Shown: positions 10,937 through 22,227 of the stretch, one piece after another | Numbering within the stretch: the first letter of the stretch is position 1 | Layout of the letters: every line of letters starts with the position of its first letter | Assembly (NCBI GenBank): GCA_015680685.1 | Contig: MNCI01029516.1 | Span: 156,382-220,381 of the forward strand | Source: Gnetum montanum | Taxonomy: Eukaryota; Streptophyta; Gnetopsida; Gnetales; Gnetaceae | DNA: 64,000 nt | Direction: 5' to 3' | The notes under the pieces: model-generated | The model's database searches: none | What the model was told of the DNA's origin: nothing | The model's input: the letters and a program-made list of their open reading frames with translations, nothing else | Program-made: the position numbers and the translations under genes

Positions 10937-13900
10937 ATGGGCAAAGGCAAGGAAGTGGAAGGGTAGGGGAGGAAGGGTCCTGATTTGACCTTCACAGAGG
11001 AGAGCAAAGCCATGCTGCAGTGCCTGCCTAGGCCAAGGATTCCATCGTGGCCTGGATCATCACGCAGGTAGGCTCTGATTCTATCCCTATTGATTATATA
11101 TTTTCTTTTTGTTTGTGCATGTTTCGTAGCGTACATAGTCGCGTAGAGGACCTCGGCGTATACACCGAGCGTAAAGAGTTAGCGTAGAGGGTTTCGGCAT
11201 ATACGCCGAACGTGAGTTAGTGTAGTCATAGACTGTCATGTTGTAATTTGTTTTCAGCGCACAGCGTAAACACTTTTTTCTTACATGAAGCGTAGACAGT
11301 TTTATCAACGTAAATTGCAGCGTAAATAAGTTTTCTATGCACAAAGTTTTCTATTTTATTAGCGTAAGTTTTCTATTTTTATCAGCGTAGATTTTTTGTT
11401 TCACCAACGTAGACGGTCTACGCTATTACGGTGTATACGCTGAGTGTTTGTACAACGTATACGCTGAGTGTTATCAGTTGATTCTTTTCAAGCATTGTAC
11501 AACATAGACCTATTTTCATGTAAACTATTTTCGGTGTAAACTTATTTGTCCAGAATTCAGTGTAAACTGTTTGTTCAGTGTCTAGCATAGACCATTTACG
11601 CTAAAGGCTCTTATGGCATATACGCTAAGGGTTTCTACCGTGTATACGCTGGGCGTGAACGGTCTGGTCGACAATGTGAATAGTTTGTTGTTAGCGTATA
11701 CGCTGGGTTAGGCAATGTATACGCCAAGCATAGACAGTATTTTGAGAGCGTATATGCTAGGTTAAGCAGCATATATGTCGAGCGTAAACAACTTTTTGAC
11801 AGCGTATACGCTGGGCTAAGCAGCGTATACGTTGAGGGTAAACAGTTAGCAAAATGTTTTTTCCAAGTGTCGGTCTACAATGTGCACTTTGGTTTTTCAT
11901 GTCGTTCAAATGCTTGACTAATTTTATGGTGGTATTCTGGTTGCTTGCAGGGACACTAAGCCTTTTCTCCTTATGGTTGAGCTTGTTGGGGTGTTAACAT
12001 GGTTTGGCCCCATTGAGGCTGATGAGCCTACCCCAGATCTAACTGTGGACAACAACGGGGTCTAGTTTAGAGAAGGTGCATGCGAATTCTTGGCCTTCAT
12101 ACTAGACAATTTTGAAGTGGTTATCTGGTCGCACCTAAGTGAACTGGTGGCACGGAGCATGCTTGAGGCCATGCTGCCAAGAGCCACGGAGGGTGTCGTG
12201 GTCTTCATGGAATACATCGATGAGGGGCAGCTTGTAAATGAGGACGGTTCATCTAGTGGGCCTAGGTCTACACGTTAGTTGACGTGTGTGTGGGCCCAAC
12301 TGCCGCGAGGGTAGGACTACCTCGACAACACTTTATTTTTAGCCATGCATGTGCACACACTATTCCAGAACCCTCCTGGCACAGTGTACCGGGTGGGCAG
12401 GTAGGACCGTTTAAGTTTATTGTTTCTTTTTACCATTTGACATTTGCCTCAGTTTTGACATCCGTTCGTTTGTAGGCCTAAAGTTAATGCAGACGGAATA
12501 TGTGTTGAGGATGATGGGCTCGCTTTAGCTCGTACTGCTCTAGGGGAATTTATGGCAGGTCCCACCCTTTGTAAAGCTGTATTAGCTCAAATGAAGGGTG
12601 ATATCGTCTATTTTCACAAACGGTTCTCTAGAGCGTTCGCAATGTGCCAAGATCATGGATGGTTACATGGGGATTGGTCAAATAAGGGACTAGTCTCCCC
12701 CCTTGACTCTAGCTTAGGCACCACATCCAAGTCCACCACTAACGGTAAATGACAACACTTCCTAGATGTACTAATGTATTTATTCAATTGCTAGGGGTTA
12801 TACTAATATGATGATTTTGAATTGTATTTACAGTTAATGTACCTCTTCGCGGGGACCCTATCACAACGGGGTGAACTGAAACCACCCTTTCAATGAAGTT
12901 TGGAGAGGTGAATAAGGCTCGAAAATGGTTGCGTACCCATGCCCCGCCATCCATTGTTCATTGCTTAGATAATGCCGACCTCATGGAGCTCCTCACGACC
13001 CNNNNNNNNNNNNNNNNNNNNNNNNNNNNNNNNNNNNNNNNNNNAGATGGTATAAATGTAGCTTTAGACAAGGCTCATAAGGAGCTCCAAACGGTTCGTG
13101 AATTGGAGGACTGGCTAGGCGTGGCCAAGGATGCCAAGGGATTTCCAATGTAGGGGAAATCAAAAGTTGAGGAGGTGAATGAACTATATCCCCTATTTAG
13201 GGCACAAGTATTCCCAAAATCCTTGTCCCAGGTGCGGAGTCCTGGGGTCGAAGCTATACGCATCATGCGAACTATCTTAGAAACTGAAGCGCGCTATAAT
13301 TGGGCCCAATTTTTGTTATCAGGCCTGCATAAGGAGATAGTGCGATTGCGCTCGAATGTCGAGGCACAGTCCCACTTCACCTTTGCCTTTTTTGCTGGTT
13401 ACCTGTGCCTCTTAGCCGAGTTTCTGGTAGTTCACGTAGACAACAAGTATGTTCTACAGGATCGGGGTCAACTATCCCGCTCCTGGATCAACCACTTGTT
13501 TGAAGTTGCCGAGTCCCAAGACCCTCCTGAGGGAATTGATGAATCTGTGTCTATTACGATAGGTGGTCATTAGGTACCTCAATTCACACTCGCGATAGTT
13601 TGGGATTAGAGCCAGATGATGTGCCTTTCAATGTGAGAAGAGTTGAGCGGGTTATCAAAGAAACTGTTGGCAAGGCCAAGGGGAAGCTAACAAAGCGTGA
13701 GCGCTCAACTGAGGAAGCCTCAAACGTGAACGAGCCATGAGTGAAGCACATACGATTCAAGATGCCTGGTAAGTGGACTTCACACATTTATTGCTTTATT
13801 GTTTTCATTTTGTTCATAATTTTTACTTTGATTGCTTACATGCCACTGATACCTTTGGACTTGACTCGAGAAGTGAGGAAGCAGGCATTAGAGACTATTA

Positions 13901-15455
13901 CTGAAGAGGAAGAGACTAACACGTAGCGAAACACTGAGGAGGAAAATGTGGAAAAAGATTAGGGAGGAGGAACTGAAGAGTTGAAAGGAGACACCACAGA
14001 AATTGAACCGTTGGATGAGTAGGGTGGTGTTGATCAAATGTTTAGCAGCTTTCTTACGGGAAAGCTGGGCTTAGGCGATCCCCCAGAAGGTGACAAGGAG
14101 TAAGGTATGTTTTCTTTTTTATCGTATTTTATCTTGCCTTGTTAGTTGTCATTTCCATGGTATTTTATTTTCACATTTTCATTTCTTCCAGATGAAGGTA
14201 GTGAAACTAGGATGGTGCGGTTGGATGTACCTATGAAAACGGCTCCCCCTGAAAGGACCGCGGAGGTTAGTTCATCCCGCACTCGTGAGCCATTTACTTG
14301 GATAGAAATGCCAAGTAAGATGGATTTTGTGGCTGGAATTGCTGAAGAAGTTTTTGAACGAATTCAGGAGGCCCATCCTGAAATAGGTATGAATGTTTTG
14401 AATTATCTGCAGTTTTATAGTTTCAGACCCTCTTTTTGTTGTTTCAACATTTGTTCTTTTTGTGTACATAGGTGCCAAACTGAGGTGGGATCCTTCTGAG
14501 ATAATTAGCATAGAGAGTTTGCCTGCGTTATCCCCAGAAGTTGAGCAGGTGCCAAAGCCTATTTATGAGGAAGTAGCGGAAGGTCTTGTTCACAACGCCA
14601 AGTCACTATGGACTTGTAGGCGTTCCATTGAACAGTTGTGACTGCAGATCCAAGCAAAGGAAAAGGAAGTCTTCGAGTTGTCAGTTGAGCATGACGATCT
14701 TAAGGCTCGGTATGAGTTCGCCTCTACCAAACTAAGCAGTGATTGCTCTTGGCGAACATCTGAGGTCACGTATACTAGGTATTGGAACCTACTGAATCAT
14801 CATGCGTCTCTAACTTGGAGAATGGCAGAGCATAAAGCCCAAATAGATCTCTTGAACCTCAAGTGTCAAGATTGGAAAGCTTTCGCTTCCAAGTTACGCA
14901 AGTGGGGTTAGGATGAGAAGAACCACAAACACCATTACAAGAAGTTGTTAAAGGAAGTGTTCGTTGAAAAACGCCAACTGGAAATGTTTGTGGAGGATTT
15001 GGGTTTGCGTTCTGCTTTAGATACCTTCGCTCAAAACACAACTGTTGAGATGGAATCACCCACAAGGGTGATTACAACTGCTTCTGGGGAGGTTTCTGTT
15101 GGCGAATTCCCTCTAAAGCGTCCCACTTGGTTAGCTGTCGACAAGGGGAAGGCCGTGGCGGATGTCGACCTAGGCATTGATGGGACGGACTGGACGAGTG
15201 TCTCGGAAGAGGAAATCCTTCGTCGGCTGGAATTTGGCTTAGGGGGATCCCCTATGCTAAGCATTTTGTCATTATGAAATTGATTTGCTGAATAATGTTT
15301 GAAATTTTGATGTTCTATTATTCTTACATTGATTGTTCCTTTTGTATTTTTAGGATGAAGGTGGTGATGATGTCCAAGAAGCTGGCCCCAGTGGAGCAGG
15401 GGCCCTTGATGCAAGCGGATCTAAAGGGGATGATCCTCCCGTCCCAGATGTTTAG
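10937..15455 (+). pseudogene. Antisense eight-exon cargo gene in element B (FCP1-like domain plus coiled coil)
   Basis: Exons by GT/AG signals and frame: 10937-11067, 11951-12400, 12476-12744, 12834-13768 (contains an N gap), about 13854-14104, 14192-14386, 14472-15256, 15354-15455 (stop TAG). Phases match the A copy throughout. Exon 2 encodes an FCP1/NIF-like HAD domain (VELVGVL, FREGACEFLAF, VVIWSHLSE, NTLFLAMHV, QNPPGTVY); the nucleophile Asp and the later Asp pair are replaced. Exon 3 has FMAGPTLCKAVLAQ and GWLHGDW, unrecognised but conserved. Exons 4-6 are unrecognised; exon 7 is charged and probably coiled-coil. The last exon ends PPVPDV. This copy is dead: TAG at 10964, 12063 and 12276, others in exons 4 and 5, and a lost donor after exon 7 (GT to CT). 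Function unknown; a cargo protein of the element, not a host locus. Confidence 0.82.
13002..13044. other. Assembly gap (43 N) in exon 4 of the cargo gene
   Basis: The bases are undetermined. Exon 4 of the A copy is 112 nt longer than the B model, all of it accounted for at this point, so the true missing sequence is probably about 155 bp unless B has a real deletion. Confidence 0.9.
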
Positions 15456-15744
15456 TTTTTTTTTAGTTTTTTATCATTTTGTGTTGTTATGAAACTACTC
15501 TGACTCAAATTTATATGGGAATTGTAAATTAAGATGAATGAAACTAGTTAACTCTTGTACTTGTATATTATTTCATGTATGAAAACATTTTTTTGTTGAT
15601 TTTGGGCTTGATTGTAAACATGACATGACAAGGTAAAATGTTTTGGTTGCTTTTTTAGTTTTATTTTTTGGAGAGTAATGCACGGATGTAATCATAAATC
15701 GGAGTGTAATGATAAACGAAAGAGGAAAACAAAGTATAAGTGTG
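15456..15744 (+). other. 3' flank of the cargo gene (B)
   Basis: T-rich sequence after the stop, partly alignable with the A copy after 28474 (TTAGTTTCTT, TTGTGTTGTTAT and similar). No clear AATAAA signal could be assigned. It probably holds the 3' UTR and transcript end. Confidence 0.4.
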
Positions 15745-16070
15745 TGATCTAGTTTAAGGCCATTTCGGGGCACATGTGTAGTTTAAGGCCATTTCGGGCC
15801 ACATGCGTAGTTTAAGGCCATTTCGAGCCACATGCATAGTTTAAGGCCATTTCGGGTCACATGCGTAGTTTAAGGCCATTTCGGGCCACATGCGTAGTTT
15901 AAGGCCATTTTGGGCCCCAATCGTAAACAAGGAACATTTCGAATAACATGGGTGGATTTCCCGGTTGACCGACCATTTCTAATCATGGCTAGTTTTATGT
16001 CATTGCGGACATGAAAGTTTAACATCATCCCGGACAGGTTGTAGTTTAGCATCATTTTGGATGGGTTGTG
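15745..16070. repeat. 29-bp tandem array, protease side of the cargo cassette (B)
   Basis: About six near-perfect units of GTAGTTTAAGGCCATTTCGG followed by GCCACATGC (29 bp), then diverged units with TAGTTTAGCATCATTTTGGA. Same core (AGTTTAAGG) as the array on the RT side of the cassette. Confidence 0.9.
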
Positions 16071-16073
16071 TTA

Positions 16074-17210
16074 TTATTTTAGCAGTTTTTTGATTTTTCT
16101 TATTTTTACGTTAGGCGATGTGTCAGCAGGTGTGATTCTGTATTTAGCGTCCCCTTCACTGATTACGTTGAATGGTAACTCAGCCCAAGGGACGTCTGGT
16201 GGAATGGTTCCCACGTCAGTGTTTTCGGATGCTTCGGTATTTATTGTGAGTTCTATGTCAGCTATTTCTGAGTGAGAAGATGTATGTACAATGTCAGGGG
16301 TAGGTGTTTCTGTTTTAGGTGGATCTTCTTCTGTGTGTAAAGGACTAGCACTTACCGGTTGTTGTTCATTTATGTCATTTTGTCTAGGCTCTTTGAGCTT
16401 AACCTCTAAGCCTTGGTCTGTGTCCATGTATGATGAAATGATGGGAGTAGCAGCCTCCCCGTAAATGATGATTTCACCACCTTCATAAGGTAGGTGAATC
16501 TCTTGATGTATAGGGGATGAGACTGCTTTCAGTTGGACTAACCAGGGCCTTCCTAGTATTAGGTTGAATCCTGGCATTTCATTGACTACTACGAAGTCGG
16601 CGGATGTGGGGAATTGATCCCCTGCTATGAAGTCTAAGTTGATTTTACCCTTAACTATCACACGCGGCCTGCTGAATGATTTTAGGCATGTCGTTGCAGT
16701 TGGTCTGATGAGTTCTGTAAGCCCTAGTTGTTCGACGATGGGATATGGTACTACGTTTGTTGCAGCTCCATCATCTACATGGACCCTATGTATTTTGAAT
16801 TGGTTCACCTGTATTGTTATGAACATGGGGGCTGTTGTTGTCTCCCCTATTTTCCTATCCACCTTGATGTTATCGTTGTGGAAACTTAGTGGTTTGGAAG
16901 TTATCCCTTGGGGCGAGTACATTACCGCATGAATGGAGGGTTCATTTGGGGGTAAGTGCTTGCTTATTGGGATTGATGTTAACATGCGTACTAAAGCTTC
17001 ACGATGTGTTTGGGATGTTAGAACTAAGTCGTACAAGCTTAGTGAAGTTTTTTTTTTCTTGAGTGCTTGTGTGACTTGTGTTAAAGCTATTGCTAAGTCT
17101 CTACCATTGGGCGTGTTTTTATCGGTGGTTACCTGGTCCATTGGGCCCAACAGTTTTATTTCGTGCATCGTTTGTTTCTTGTTTTGACCCAGGATTGTTG
17201 ATTTAGACAT
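16074..17210 (-). pseudogene. Element B protease region
   Basis: An open block of 378 codons. Residues about 56-90 (SLYDLVLTSQTHREALVRML) are the segment preceding protease in Tat-type elements. The retropepsin active site reads VHVDDGAATN (about 144-152), where most retropepsins have DSG or DTG. Then PGFNLILGRPWL matches the conserved ILGR motif. The frame ends KKLLK then TAA at 16076-16074. The protein would cleave the Gag-Pol polyprotein. After it the sense frame stops and the antisense cargo cassette begins, so RT must be reached by splicing or another device. Confidence 0.85.
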
Positions 17211-17524
17211 ATCCTATTTTCTAGATGGTTCGCCTTCATGTCCTGTGTTTGGTTGACTGTTAGATGGTGTCATGGGCACTGTGTTAAGTGGAGTGGGTTT
17301 AGGTGGCCCTAAGGCTAACCGTTGACGCTCTTTCTCCAAGCGTTCATGCGTAAGCCTATTTGCTAAGCATTCTCACGTGTGGCGTGGGGGCGTAGTTGGT
17401 TTTGAGGCCTTAGGTTGCCTTGGGATTCGTATGACGTATGGTGTCGGGTGGGGTTGCGATTGGACAGTCGGACGTGGTTGAGCAGAGGGCTGGCTAAGCA
17501 CCTTGATGACATAAGGACTGTACT
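17211..17524 (-). pseudogene. Gag-protease linker of element B
   Basis: Low-complexity Pro/Val-rich segment with several stops, between the third gag block and the protease block. It can be aligned loosely with A at 30390-30525. Confidence 0.5.
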
Positions 17525-20263
17525 CTACGTCTGGGAGGTGGAGAACTGGTAATCGTTAGGACTTTTAGATGTCCTAACAACGTATGGGGTTGGTTTAAGT
17601 GGAGGTTGGACCTCCGCTGTTGCGACTACAGGCGACACTCGGACTACAAAAAGGGCAAGACGAGTAGGAGGGGTTGGCAGATTCGAGCTAGTGATGGCGG
17701 GAGGTACACGCACCATGTATGATTTTTCGCACATCGAGGCATTGGATGTCGCTATGGCGAAGGGTACATAGACAACATATGGCTGTTGCAGGGCGTATGA
17801 TGATTGAAGCGTGGATGTTGATGCAATAGGAGGAATACGTACTACAAATGGCTTGTTAGGAGTTTGTTGTTCATAATTAGAGTGGATGGTGTTAATGTTA
17901 GGTGTTTCAGGCCCATCATCTAGGCAGATTGTGTTAATAACATACGGTGCCTCTTTGGTATTCAGAGGATCTTTATACACCCCCATAGCTTGGTTTTGCG
18001 GTTGGACAGGGTTTGCCTCATTCAAGGTGATTTGGCCTTTGTCGATCATTCATTGTATGTCCTGCTTCAGGGTGAAACAATAATCCGTGTCGTGCCCATT
18101 GCATTGGTGATAGTCGTAGAAGCGATCCATTCTAAAACCTTTGGGCACTGGAGGCTCATCCGGTGTTGCTAGGCTTGGGTTCTGAACGAGTTGACAGAAC
18201 CAATCATGTCTCTAGATGGCCATGGGGGATAACTGTTTATGTTTCATTAACCCAGCCTTCAGTAGTTGGTCGAATAGCTGGGATGGCTTCATAGGTAGTG
18301 GCGTATATTGGTAGGGTTCTTTCTTCTCAAAGTTTCTCGTACGATTTTGTGTTAGGTTCTGCGATGATGATGATTCTGGGGCGGTTGTGGGAGTAGGTTT
18401 TGTATAATTGGTAGGGGCCACTGGTGGTTTGTTTGGTTGTTGCGTTTCCGCTATTACCGCTATAGTTGCTTTAGCCTTTTCTTTATCTTTTTTACTATGT
18501 TGATTTTTAAAGGCTAGATACGCAGGATCGTGGCTATTTTGAGCCGCCTCCTCTATATTTTTAATTTGTACGAAGGCTTGGTTAAGGTTGCGCGCATTGA
18601 GGTAATATAGCTTAGATTTAAAAAAATTGTTAACAGCCCCCTTTAGAATGGTTAGCAGATATGTCTGAGGGATCAGCTCGTGTAGCTCATTAAGAGCAGC
18701 ACTCCATCTCTGAATGAATTTTTGTACAGGTTCTAGCGGAGCTTGTTTAACCTGTATAAGGTTGTCCAATGTTGCTTCAGGTTTCAAGTTATACTTGAAC
18801 CTGGTCACAAATTGATGTAACAGCTCTTCTAGGGAAAATATGGAATTCCTCAGCAAGGCTCAGTACCAATCGAGTGCTCTCCCTGTGAGGGACATAGGAA
18901 ACACTCGCAAAATGACATGTGGCCATGCTTGAAGCAATGCGCATTCTAATCTAAATGTTATTAGGTGAGCATTGGGGTCTATTTCCTCGTTATATTTAGT
19001 TAGTGTAGGTAATGATATACCTTTGGGCAAGGTTATGGGCGAGATGGAAGGGTTGATGGGGTCATCGTGGTAGAAGTTCACTACCTTCAACTCTCCGTTG
19101 GTAGCCGTTTTGAGGCGTTTAACCTCGTCAGTTAGTTCTTGCATCAGTTTTTTAGCATCTGCCCAGTCTTGAACACTAGGTGACATAGCAGCTTGGGGAT
19201 GTGGTATATTGTATAGGTTGGACTGTTGGATGGTAGGTTGGAAGGCTGAAAGCTGTGCGGTCAGCAATTGTGCTTGTGGCACATTTATAGCGGGTGGCAC
19301 TAGGGATGGCACATTGTAAACAAGGGGATGTTGTTGTTGCGGTTGCGGCTGTACTTGGGGAATGTTGGCTAGTGGGATCATGTGAGGTGGTATGTTGTGG
19401 TGAGGGGGTTGATGTGGTTGAGCACCCATTGTTGCCCATTGCCTGGTCATGTTTTGTGCAGGAACCCCTTGTTGGGTTACGGCAGTGGAAGGGTCTCCAT
19501 GCATTTGGATATGGGGGATATAATGAGTAGACGTAGATGCTGGTATCACATTTGGCATCCCAATCACTCGGGGTGAGAAGGTTGGTTCCACGTTATTGTG
19601 AGGGGGTGGTTCTTGCGAGGATGGACCTGCTGCTATAGCGGGGATGATAGCGAGAGGGAGTGTACTGAATTGCGGGTTGGTTGCTGGAGGAACATGAACC
19701 AGTGCAGATGTTTCTGGCAGAGGTATTTGCGCTTGGGTGAACCTGAGGGGTTGGAGAAGCATGATTTCCCCTGTGCCTGGATGAAACATGGGGTTGATAT
19801 GGGTTTGTGGACTAAGGATGTGATATGAGTCTTCATGTTCGGATTGGGCAACGAAATCATCCTCCTCTTCCGGTTGAGGATCTACTGCAGGTTGATCCTG
19901 AGATTGACTCCTTTGCAGGAGGAGTTGTGTGATTAGCTCAAAGTAAGACTCTGGGATAGGGATGACATCGTACGGGGAAGGAATGAACTCTTGCCCTCCC
20001 CTATAGAAGAGTTTGTACTGCCTCTTGACTTCTATTTTAGTTTGGTCCATGGCTAGATTGGCTTGTATCTTCACGCATATGAAGTTGTATTGGTCTTGGG
20101 TTATGACGTTGGGTGATGGGTTCCTCCCTTGCAGCCTAAGGGATTGACGAGGCCTCGCTGTGGGTTGTACTGCATACTGTTTGACCACGGGCTGCTGAAC
20201 AGCCATGGTGCCTACGATGTCGGTGACTTGAGTGGTTGTAGCGGTGGTGTTTGCGGTGTTCAT
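17525..20263 (-). pseudogene. Element B Gag
   Basis: Start chosen at the ATG 20263 (MNTANTTATT), because A has the same start context (MNTANTNVST). The first block runs to TGA at 18859-18857, where A keeps Arg (WYRALPRN, CGA to TGA). The second block 18856-18212 and a third (18049-17525) continue. Conserved capsid-type segment: VVNFYHDDPI, LPKGISLP, DPNAHLITFRLE, SLEELLHQFVTRFKYNLKPE, QKFIQRWS. A zinc-knuckle-like YHQCNGHDTDYCFTLK lies near 18090 with the first Cys changed to Tyr. The N-terminal part is rich in Gln and Pro. Structural protein of the element particle; no longer intact. Confidence 0.87.
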
Positions 20264-21027
20264 GATGATAAGTTGAGGATATGACACGGTATAGAGATGT
20301 GAGATTAGTATCCTTAGTGTAGTGTAAATCTAGATTGGTGGTGTACAGCGTATATGCTTCAACGATCGGCGTATAATGACAGCGTATACAACGTATAGGT
20401 ATGCAGCGTATAATATCAGCGTAGAGAATCTACGGCGTAAATCGTACAGCGTATACTCTAAGCAGCGTATATAGCATAAGCGTGCAGCGTAAACAGGGTT
20501 ACAACTTACAGAGTAGTGTATATGGATGACAGTGTAGAGAAAATCTATAGCATAAAGGATGTAGCGTAAATAGAACAGCAAGGACAAAGTCAGTGTATAG
20601 CGTAGAAAGGTTCTACGGTGTAGAGAATGTAGCGTAAATGGAAGGCAGCGTCTACGGTGTAAAATGTGCAACGTAAACTTTAGCAGTCTTGTGTACATCG
20701 TAGGCAAAGTTTACAGCATAAGGTGGGCAGCGTGTGTTAGCAGTGTAAAAAGAGTTGTGTTGTGTGTAGCGTAAATCATGCAGCGTAGATGCTGGGAGTT
20801 CTGTAGATAGAGGTAGCATATGATTGACAGCGTAAACGCTGGGAGACTTACAGGTGGTGAGTTTTAAACAGGACAGCGTAGACGCTGGATAGTTCGTAGA
20901 CAATAAGTTTCAACAGAGCAGCGTGGACTCTAGAAGGTTTACAGACAGAATTGGCGTATGGTCGGCAGTGTAGATGCCCAATAGCATAAATGCTAGGAAG
21001 CTTGCATGTAAGGTTTTAGGCAAAGGT
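20264..21027 (-). repeat. Leader of element B (5' UTR) with GCGTA-word repeats
   Basis: Between the primer binding site and gag the sequence is a string of degenerate CAGCGTAAAC and CAGCGTATAC words at irregular spacing. No upstream ORF of the Ogre ORF1 kind is visible. The same word family fills the U3 and the promoter and intron 1 of the antisense gene. Confidence 0.7.
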
Positions 21028-21049
21028 CCTCCTTCTAGCGCCAATTTCT
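21028..21049 (-). promoter_or_regulatory. Primer binding site of element B
   Basis: Minus strand TGGCGCTAGAAGGAGG starting at 21044, five bases after the LTR end. A has TGGCGCTAGTAGGAGG at the same place, F GTGCTAGAAGGAGG and D/E AGTGCAAGAAGGAGG. The complementary tRNA could not be named from memory. Confidence 0.75.
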
Positions 21050-22227
21050 GTACCGTCCGAAATTGTCGGTCTCTGGTTGGAAAGAAACAAAGACCGTGGG
21101 ATCACAAGACACGCACAGAAGACCCTACCTTCACCTTATGGCGAGCTGGAATGAACGAAGGCAGAGCACCTTAGGTGGTCCACACGCAGATCAGATAAGT
21201 ATTTCCCTAAACGTACACCGAAGTGCAATACGCTGGGTTATACATGAACGGCGTAATAGGCATAAATCAAAGCGTAAATAGTGTAACTGATGCGGACAGA
21301 GCGTAAACGTGAATGAGCGAAAATAGAAGACATGCAACAATTAATGCAAACTGTAAATGATTTTGGGAAGAAAATGTAACAATGGAATTACAGAATGAGA
21401 ATACAATGCAACGGTCTAACGCAGTTGTGACTGGGACACAAGGTGGACGAAAAGCCCCGGTGGATGCAGGAATGACTATGGGCTGGTTTGCACTGTAGGC
21501 ACAGTGTAGAGGCTGTATGCTCAGCGTACATGGTTATCCAGCGTACACAGTTTTCTGCTCTGGTTCTCAGCATCTCTACTCTCTGGTTTGCTATGGGATT
21601 TCCCACCGTCTTTAATCTCATGAAAAAATTGGACTTTTATACAGGTTTTGACGTTAGACTCGGGTTGGGTGACACATGGCGCATTGATCGGCTGCAAAAG
21701 CGTAAAATTTACAAGTGTACAATAGGTTACATTTGCTGGGCGTATACGTTGTATCAGGCGAGCATAGAATCTAGGCATATACGCTGGATGCGCTGGGCAT
21801 ATACGCTGTGGATGCTAGGCGTATACGCTGGTGGTTGCTGTCTTGTACCAAGTCTTGCTCTGCAGTGCTGCTTCCATGCCATCTTCGAGAATTTCATGTC
21901 GGGCGTATATATCAGTTGTACCTGCTGGGCGTACATGTGAGGTGTGTATGCTGGGAACTTCGGGCGTATACGCTGGGCATATACGCTGGGCGTATACGCT
22001 GTAGATGTCAGGCGTATATGCTGTAGATGTCAGGCGTATACGCTGAGAATGTCGACTTGGGTGTATACGCTAGGTGTATACGCTGAGAATGCATACTTAG
22101 TGAAAATTAAGCATCTGATCTCCGAAGTTGCCATGTTTGATAGCAGATGTGGCCATAGTCGTCTGCGGGTTGCGGTGACCTACTTCTCGTCGGAAAAGTA
22201 ATAAGCTCAAAATTTTGTGGTGTTTCA
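21050..22227 (-). repeat. 5' LTR of element B
   Basis: 1178 bp, same ends as the 3' LTR. U3 palindrome cluster at about 21735-22090 (GCGTATACGCTG words). TATAAAAG box on the minus strand at 21641-21634. The upstream edge at 22227 joins element A sequence AGCCT. Confidence 0.92.

Larger units (their letters stand above)
2875..22227 (-). mobile_element. Element B: 19.4-kb Tat-like LTR retrotransposon with antisense cargo gene
   Basis: Both LTRs are present (2875-4089 and 21050-22227), both reading right to left, beginning TGAAACACC and ending GGTACA on the minus strand. Next to the right LTR is a primer binding site (TGGCGCTAGAAGGAGG, minus). Next to the left LTR is a polypurine tract (AAAGAGGGGCCAA, minus). 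Internal order on the minus strand: leader, gag, protease, antisense cargo gene (10937-15455, plus strand), RT, RNase H, archaeal-type RNase H, integrase, 3' non-coding region. The solo LTR at 8554-9731 is a later insertion, so the element itself was about 18.2 kb. It is inserted in element A. Confidence 0.9.

Noticed and set aside
15745-16070. CRISPR-like array of 29-bp repeats
   Set aside because: The units are head-to-tail tandem repeats without unique spacers, in a plant retrotransposon; no cas genes exist.
19294-19860. Plus-strand open frames of 60-80 codons within gag of element B
   Set aside because: They are shadows of the Gln/Pro-rich Gag frame on the minus strand; they have no domain and no counterpart in A.
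20264-21027. An Ogre-type ORF1 upstream of gag
   Set aside because: The leader holds only repeat words, and the longest frames there (such as 20330-20707 minus) are repeat translations not seen in A.
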